Of a DNA stretch of 64,000 nucleotides, positions 60,798 to 64,000 are shown piece by piece. The notes under the pieces are model-generated. The model was given only the letters and a program-made list of their open reading frames with translations, had not been told where the DNA came from and did not search any database. Position 1 is the first letter of the stretch, and every line of letters starts with the position of its first letter. A program made the translations under genes and the position numbers. The DNA comes from Rhodococcus marinonascens NBRC 14363. GTDB taxonomy: Bacteria; Actinomycetota; Actinomycetes; Mycobacteriales; Mycobacteriaceae. The DNA lies in contig NZ_BCXB01000007.1 in assembly GCF_001894885.1 (NCBI RefSeq), positions 62,001 through 126,000 on the forward strand, given 5' to 3'.

Positions 60798-61892
60798 CTA
60801 GCGTGCAGCGGCGAGGCGGGTCTCGGCGACGGCGTCTGCCGCGGCACCGGCGAGGATGCCTTCACGCTTGGCGACATCGAGAATCTGCACGACGGTGGCG
60901 AAGATCTTCTCCACCTGTGTGCGGACATCTTTGGTCGACGTTCCGAGCCGCTCACCGGCGACCTGAATGAGCCCGCCGCCGTTGGCGACGTAGTCCGGGA
61001 CCCAGATGATGCCGCGGTCGGCGAGATCGTGTTCGACAGCCGTGTCCGCCAGCTGGTTATTGGCGGCTCCGCAGATCACCTCAGCGGTGATGGCGGCTAC
61101 GGACTCACCGGTGAGCGTGGCACCCATCGCGCAGGGGGCATAGACGTCGACCGCCCTGTCAATGACGGCCGGTGCGATCGTGACCTCACGGTAGTCCCGC
61201 GCGACCCGTTCGAGGGCGGCAGCGTTGACGTCGGTCGCCACCACCGACGCGCCGTCGGCGAGCAGGAGCTTGATCAGTTGGTAGCCGACCTTGCCGGCGC
61301 CCTCGACACCTACGGTCCGTCCGGCGAGACTCGGGCTTCCCCACTTGGCCTGGGCGGCAGCCCTCATGCCGTGGAACACGCCGAGCGCAGTCATCGGGGC
61401 ACTGTCGCCGGAACCACCTGCCGCGGTGTTGCATCCAACGACGTAGTCGGTTGCACGGCCCATGACGTCGAGGTCGTCGGAGTTGGTGCCCACGTCACCG
61501 GCGGTGATGTAGCGGCCGCCGAGTGTCTGCACGAAGCGTGCGTAGGCCTCGAGCAGCGCCTCCGATTTCCCGGTGGCCGGGTCGCCGATGATGACGGCCT
61601 TACCGCCGCCGAGGTCGACTCCGGCGATGGCCGATTTGTAGGTCATGCCGCGGGAGAGTCGCAGTACGTCCTTCAGGGCCGCGGCCTCGTCCGCGTATGG
61701 GTAGTAGCGGGTGCCTCCGAGGGCCGGTCCGAGCGTGGTGTCGTGAATGGCGATGATCGCCTTGAGGCCTGTAGCCGGGTCCTGGAAGAAGGTCACCTGC
61801 TCGTGCGCGGAATCGGCGGGGAAATCGGTACGTTCGAACACTCCGACGTTCCGGTGCAGTTCGGTGTCGTAACGTTCCGCAGTGAGAGTCAT
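60798..61892 (-). CDS. Leucine/valine-type amino acid dehydrogenase
   Basis: A 364-residue Glu/Leu/Phe/Val dehydrogenase family enzyme that would deaminate branched-chain amino acids to keto acids with NAD. The substrate and catalytic region is RLSRGMTYKSAIAGVDLGGGKAVI around residues 78-101, followed by AGDVGTNSDDLDVM, and the Rossmann loop VGVEGAGKVGYQLIKLL around residue 195; ending APCAMGATLTG and GAANNQLAD. The catalytic K of MTYK and GGGK are present. The ATG at 61892 is six bp after the previous gene's stop. The keto acids made would feed the bkdABC complex at 28398-31779. Confidence 0.92.
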   Translation of the reverse strand: MTLTAERYDTELHRNVGVFERTDFPADSAHEQVTFFQDPATGLKAIIAIHDTTLGPALGGTRYYPYADEAAALKDVLRLSRGMTYKSAIAGVDLGGGKAVIIGDPATGKSEALLEAYARFVQTLGGRYITAGDVGTNSDDLDVMGRATDYVVGCNTAAGGSGDSAPMTALGVFHGMRAAAQAKWGSPSLAGRTVGVEGAGKVGYQLIKLLLADGASVVATDVNAAALERVARDYREVTIAPAVIDRAVDVYAPCAMGATLTGESVAAITAEVICGAANNQLADTAVEHDLADRGIIWVPDYVANGGGLIQVAGERLGTSTKDVRTQVEKIFATVVQILDVAKREGILAGAAADAVAETRLAAAR

Positions 61893-61898
61893 CTGTTC

Positions 61899-64000
61899 TC
61901 AGGGCCTTTCGAAATCTGTATTGATTGTGATGGAGGAGACGTCCACGCCGAGTTCGGTGAGACGTTGGAGGTAGACGGCGACGTTGCGCAATTTCACGTC
62001 CTCGTAGCCCCGCACGAAGTCGGGTGTCGCGGCGATCAGCATGGCGGTGTCGTAGCTTCCGGCGGAGAGGTCTGCGATCAGCCCCGTCACTGTCGTCTCG
62101 TAATGCGCGAGCAGCTGTCGCTCGAGCTGACGGACTTTGGCGTAGCCGAACGGGTCGAATGCGGTGCCGCGCAGGAATTTCGCCTTGGAAAGTGCCTTGA
62201 GTGCAACGTGCGAGCGGGGGCCGAAACCGATCTTGCTCTTGCGGCCCAGAGCTTTCAGGACCGGCGGGTGCAGCTTGTAGGTGAGCTTGCCCGCGCCGGG
62301 CACCTCGCCGGCGGCCGCCTCGAGGAAGGCGGGATCGGTAAGCATCCGGGCCACTTCGTACTCGTCCTTGTAAGCGGTGAGCTTGTGCAGCCCCTCCGCG
62401 ACGGCCTCACTGAATTCGGTGCGGTAACCGAGCGTGCGCTCAGCGTCCCATGCCCGCTGCACGAGGGCGAGGTACCGGGCCGCAACGCGATCGCCTTGGA
62501 ACGCGACCAGGTTGGCGGCGCGGCGCTGCGTCAGCTCGAGAGTTGCGCCGCCGAGAGTGGACCCGGCGAACAGGTGGGTTGGGACGACGGTGTCGCTACG
62601 CTGCGGCACGCCAGCCGGTCCGGTGGCCGCGAGGAACGCCGCACGGTCGGCGACAGCAACGCGTCCCCAGTGGAATGCTGCCTTGTTGGACTCCACCGCC
62701 ACACCGTTGATCTCGAGGGCCTCCTCGATGAAGCGAACGGGAACGGGCAGCCCGCCGGCCTGATACGCCGCACCGACCAACAGGAAGTTTGCGGCGGCGG
62801 TGCTGCCGAACAGTGCCGTGGCGGCAGCGAGCCCGTCGATCGCGGTCAGTTCGCGGGAGGAAACGTCGAGACGCTCGAGCAACTTTCCCTCGTCGGGGTA
62901 GCGGACGGCCGGGTCGTACACCATGTCACCGGTCGGGGTCTGACTCGTCGACGCGATGGTAACCGTGCGGTCGGAACTGCCGAAACCGGCGTACTTGGCG
63001 TCGGCCGCGGTCAGCAGGTCGAACGCGAGAACGCAGTCGGCGGTGGCCGGGCTGATCCTGTTGGAGGGCGCAGCACCCCCGGACCGCATCTTCCCGTCGC
63101 TGAGCCGAAGGTGTGACGTGACCGGTCCGGCTTTCTGGCTCAGACCGGTCTGGTCGAGGCCTTCGACATGCAGTCCGGCTCGCAGGGCCGCCATGCCCAG
63201 GACCTGGTTGACGGTGACGATGCCCGTTCCGCCAACACCGGCCATGAACAGGTTGTGCGTTCCGGTCCACACCGAGGTGACGGGATCGCCGACCTCAGGC
63301 GGGGTGGGCACCTCGCGCCGCCTCTCGGCTGCGCCTCCTTCTGGCAACTCGACCGTCACGAACGACGGGCAGTCGCCCTCGAGGCAGGAGTAGTCGGTGT
63401 TGCAAGTGGTCTGATCAATTTTGGTCTTGCGCCCGAACTCGGTGTCGACGGGCTGCACCGAAAGGCAGTTCGATTTCACACCGCAATCACCACAGCCTTC
63501 GCAGACGGCCTCGTTGATGACGACGCGGGTGCGTCGAGCGGGTAGCTTGCCACGCTTGCGCTTGCGGCGAGCCTCGGCAGCGCACTGCTGGTCGAAGATC
63601 AGCACGGTGACGCCCTCGATGTCACGCAGGACGCGCTGCGCCTCGTCGAGACGGCTGCGGTCCCACACCACAGTGCCCTCGGCGAAATGGGCGCCCTTGT
63701 GCCGCTTCGGTTCCTCGGCGCACACGATGATCTTCTCGACGCCCTCGGACGCCAGCTTGTGGGTCAGCTGCGGCACGGTCAGCCCGGCCTCGGCATCCTG
63801 AGCGCCGGTCATCGCGACTACGGAGTTGTAGAGAACTTTGTAGGTGATGTTGACGCCGGCGGCGACGCATGCCTGGACGGCGAGCTGGCCGGAGTGGAAA
63901 TACGTTCCGTCGCCAACATTCTGGAAGAGGTGTTTGACGTCGGTGAACGGGGCCTGTCCGATCCACTGAGCGCCCTCACCGCCCATCTGAGTGAGCATCG
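61899..64000 (-). CDS. Indolepyruvate ferredoxin oxidoreductase-like protein (N-terminus beyond the window)
   Basis: About 700 C-terminal residues of a large fused oxidoreductase; the rest lies past the right edge. Visible are a ThDP-domain end (GEGAQWIGQAPFTDVKHLFQNVGDGTYFHSG), a cysteine-rich FeS part (EAVCEGCGDCGVKSNCLSV and TTCNTDYSCLEGDCPSF), and the gamma-type domain (MAGVGGTGIVTVNQVLGMAALRAGLHVEGLDQTGLSQKAGPV). Such fused enzymes decarboxylate aromatic or branched 2-oxo acids to acyl-CoA. Its stop is six bp from the amino acid dehydrogenase start, so deamination and keto acid oxidation are probably coupled. Confidence 0.92.
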   Translation of the reverse strand, partial: MLTQMGGEGAQWIGQAPFTDVKHLFQNVGDGTYFHSGQLAVQACVAAGVNITYKVLYNSVVAMTGAQDAEAGLTVPQLTHKLASEGVEKIIVCAEEPKRHKGAHFAEGTVVWDRSRLDEAQRVLRDIEGVTVLIFDQQCAAEARRKRKRGKLPARRTRVVINEAVCEGCGDCGVKSNCLSVQPVDTEFGRKTKIDQTTCNTDYSCLEGDCPSFVTVELPEGGAAERRREVPTPPEVGDPVTSVWTGTHNLFMAGVGGTGIVTVNQVLGMAALRAGLHVEGLDQTGLSQKAGPVTSHLRLSDGKMRSGGAAPSNRISPATADCVLAFDLLTAADAKYAGFGSSDRTVTIASTSQTPTGDMVYDPAVRYPDEGKLLERLDVSSRELTAIDGLAAATALFGSTAAANFLLVGAAYQAGGLPVPVRFIEEALEINGVAVESNKAAFHWGRVAVADRAAFLAATGPAGVPQRSDTVVPTHLFAGSTLGGATLELTQRRAANLVAFQGDRVAARYLALVQRAWDAERTLGYRTEFSEAVAEGLHKLTAYKDEYEVARMLTDPAFLEAAAGEVPGAGKLTYKLHPPVLKALGRKSKIGFGPRSHVALKALSKAKFLRGTAFDPFGYAKVRQLERQLLAHYETTVTGLIADLSAGSYDTAMLIAATPDFVRGYEDVKLRNVAVYLQRLTELGVDVSSITINTDFERP

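Noticed and set aside
60729..63116. 795-codon open frame on the plus strand
   Set aside because: It lies entirely antisense to the amino acid dehydrogenase and the indolepyruvate oxidoreductase genes, whose products match known families. Its own protein is low-complexity, rich in Gly, Val and Arg; a GC-rich shadow.
1..64000. CRISPR arrays, insertion sequences, prophage, tRNA or rRNA genes
   Set aside because: No regularly spaced repeats, transposase or integrase motifs, or tRNA-like cloverleaf sequences were noticed on either strand.

Overview
The window looks like a chromosomal segment of a mycolic-acid actinobacterium, most likely Rhodococcus of the opacus/jostii type. This is inferred from gene content, not from a search. 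The DNA is GC-rich with many GTG starts. It carries a wax ester synthase/diacylglycerol acyltransferase, an UPF0182 membrane protein, mycothiol-type enzymes, a three-subunit NAD(P) transhydrogenase and a branched-chain keto acid dehydrogenase operon of the mycobacterial/rhodococcal kind. I see no tRNA, rRNA, insertion sequence, prophage or CRISPR array.

Layout, left part: 1-2423 holds the end of valine catabolism (an isobutyryl-CoA dehydrogenase-like gene and mmsA). 2561-8325 is an N-acetylglucosamine unit: PTS EIIC-nagA-nagB-cutC on the minus strand, divergent EIIB-EIIA on the plus strand, and a DasR/NagR-like GntR regulator. Two candidate operators sharing the pattern ACTGG-N4-GACCGGA lie upstream of EIIC and of the regulator. 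9176-13133 is an unusual four-gene minus-strand run: a DoxD-like membrane protein, an acyl-CoA dehydrogenase-fold flavoprotein, a PhnD/SsuA-fold protein with no signal peptide, and a radical SAM protein with a TusA-like N-terminus. This is my best candidate for an undescribed pathway, possibly sulfur-related. 13365-20718 holds UPF0182, a DsbA-fold protein, and a SWIM/SNF2 pair.

Middle part: two very small ORFs (20894-21001 and 21304-21402) with good ribosome binding sites precede a strong hairpin terminator. Then come a quinone reductase-like enzyme, a secreted HNH nuclease-like lipoprotein, a membrane-anchored sulfite oxidase-family protein, an AroE-like enzyme, a thioesterase and a phosphotransferase. 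27743-31779 is an Lrp-type regulator divergent from the bkdABC operon. 33740-36620 is pntAA-pntAB-pntB. Then come DUF488, an acyl-CoA synthetase, a DinB-like mycothiol enzyme, a peptidase E-like enzyme and a GlcD-like FAD oxidase.

Right part: 43353-46854 is a TPP riboswitch followed by tenA and a thiXYZ-type pyrimidine-salvage ABC transporter. 46856-51057 concerns lipids and hydrolases (WS/DGAT, HSL-type esterase, PadR regulator with alpha/beta hydrolase). 55579-59448 contains a frameshifted DUF1326 gene, DUF2182, a COG0523 GTPase and an MBL-fold hydrolase, with a stray copy of the GTPase gene's 3' end nearby. The right edge returns to amino acid catabolism: a leucine/valine-type dehydrogenase and a partial indolepyruvate ferredoxin oxidoreductase-like gene. 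Together with mmsA and bkdABC they could take branched-chain amino acids from deamination to propionyl-CoA. Short tandem duplications at gene ends or ribosome binding sites recur across the window.
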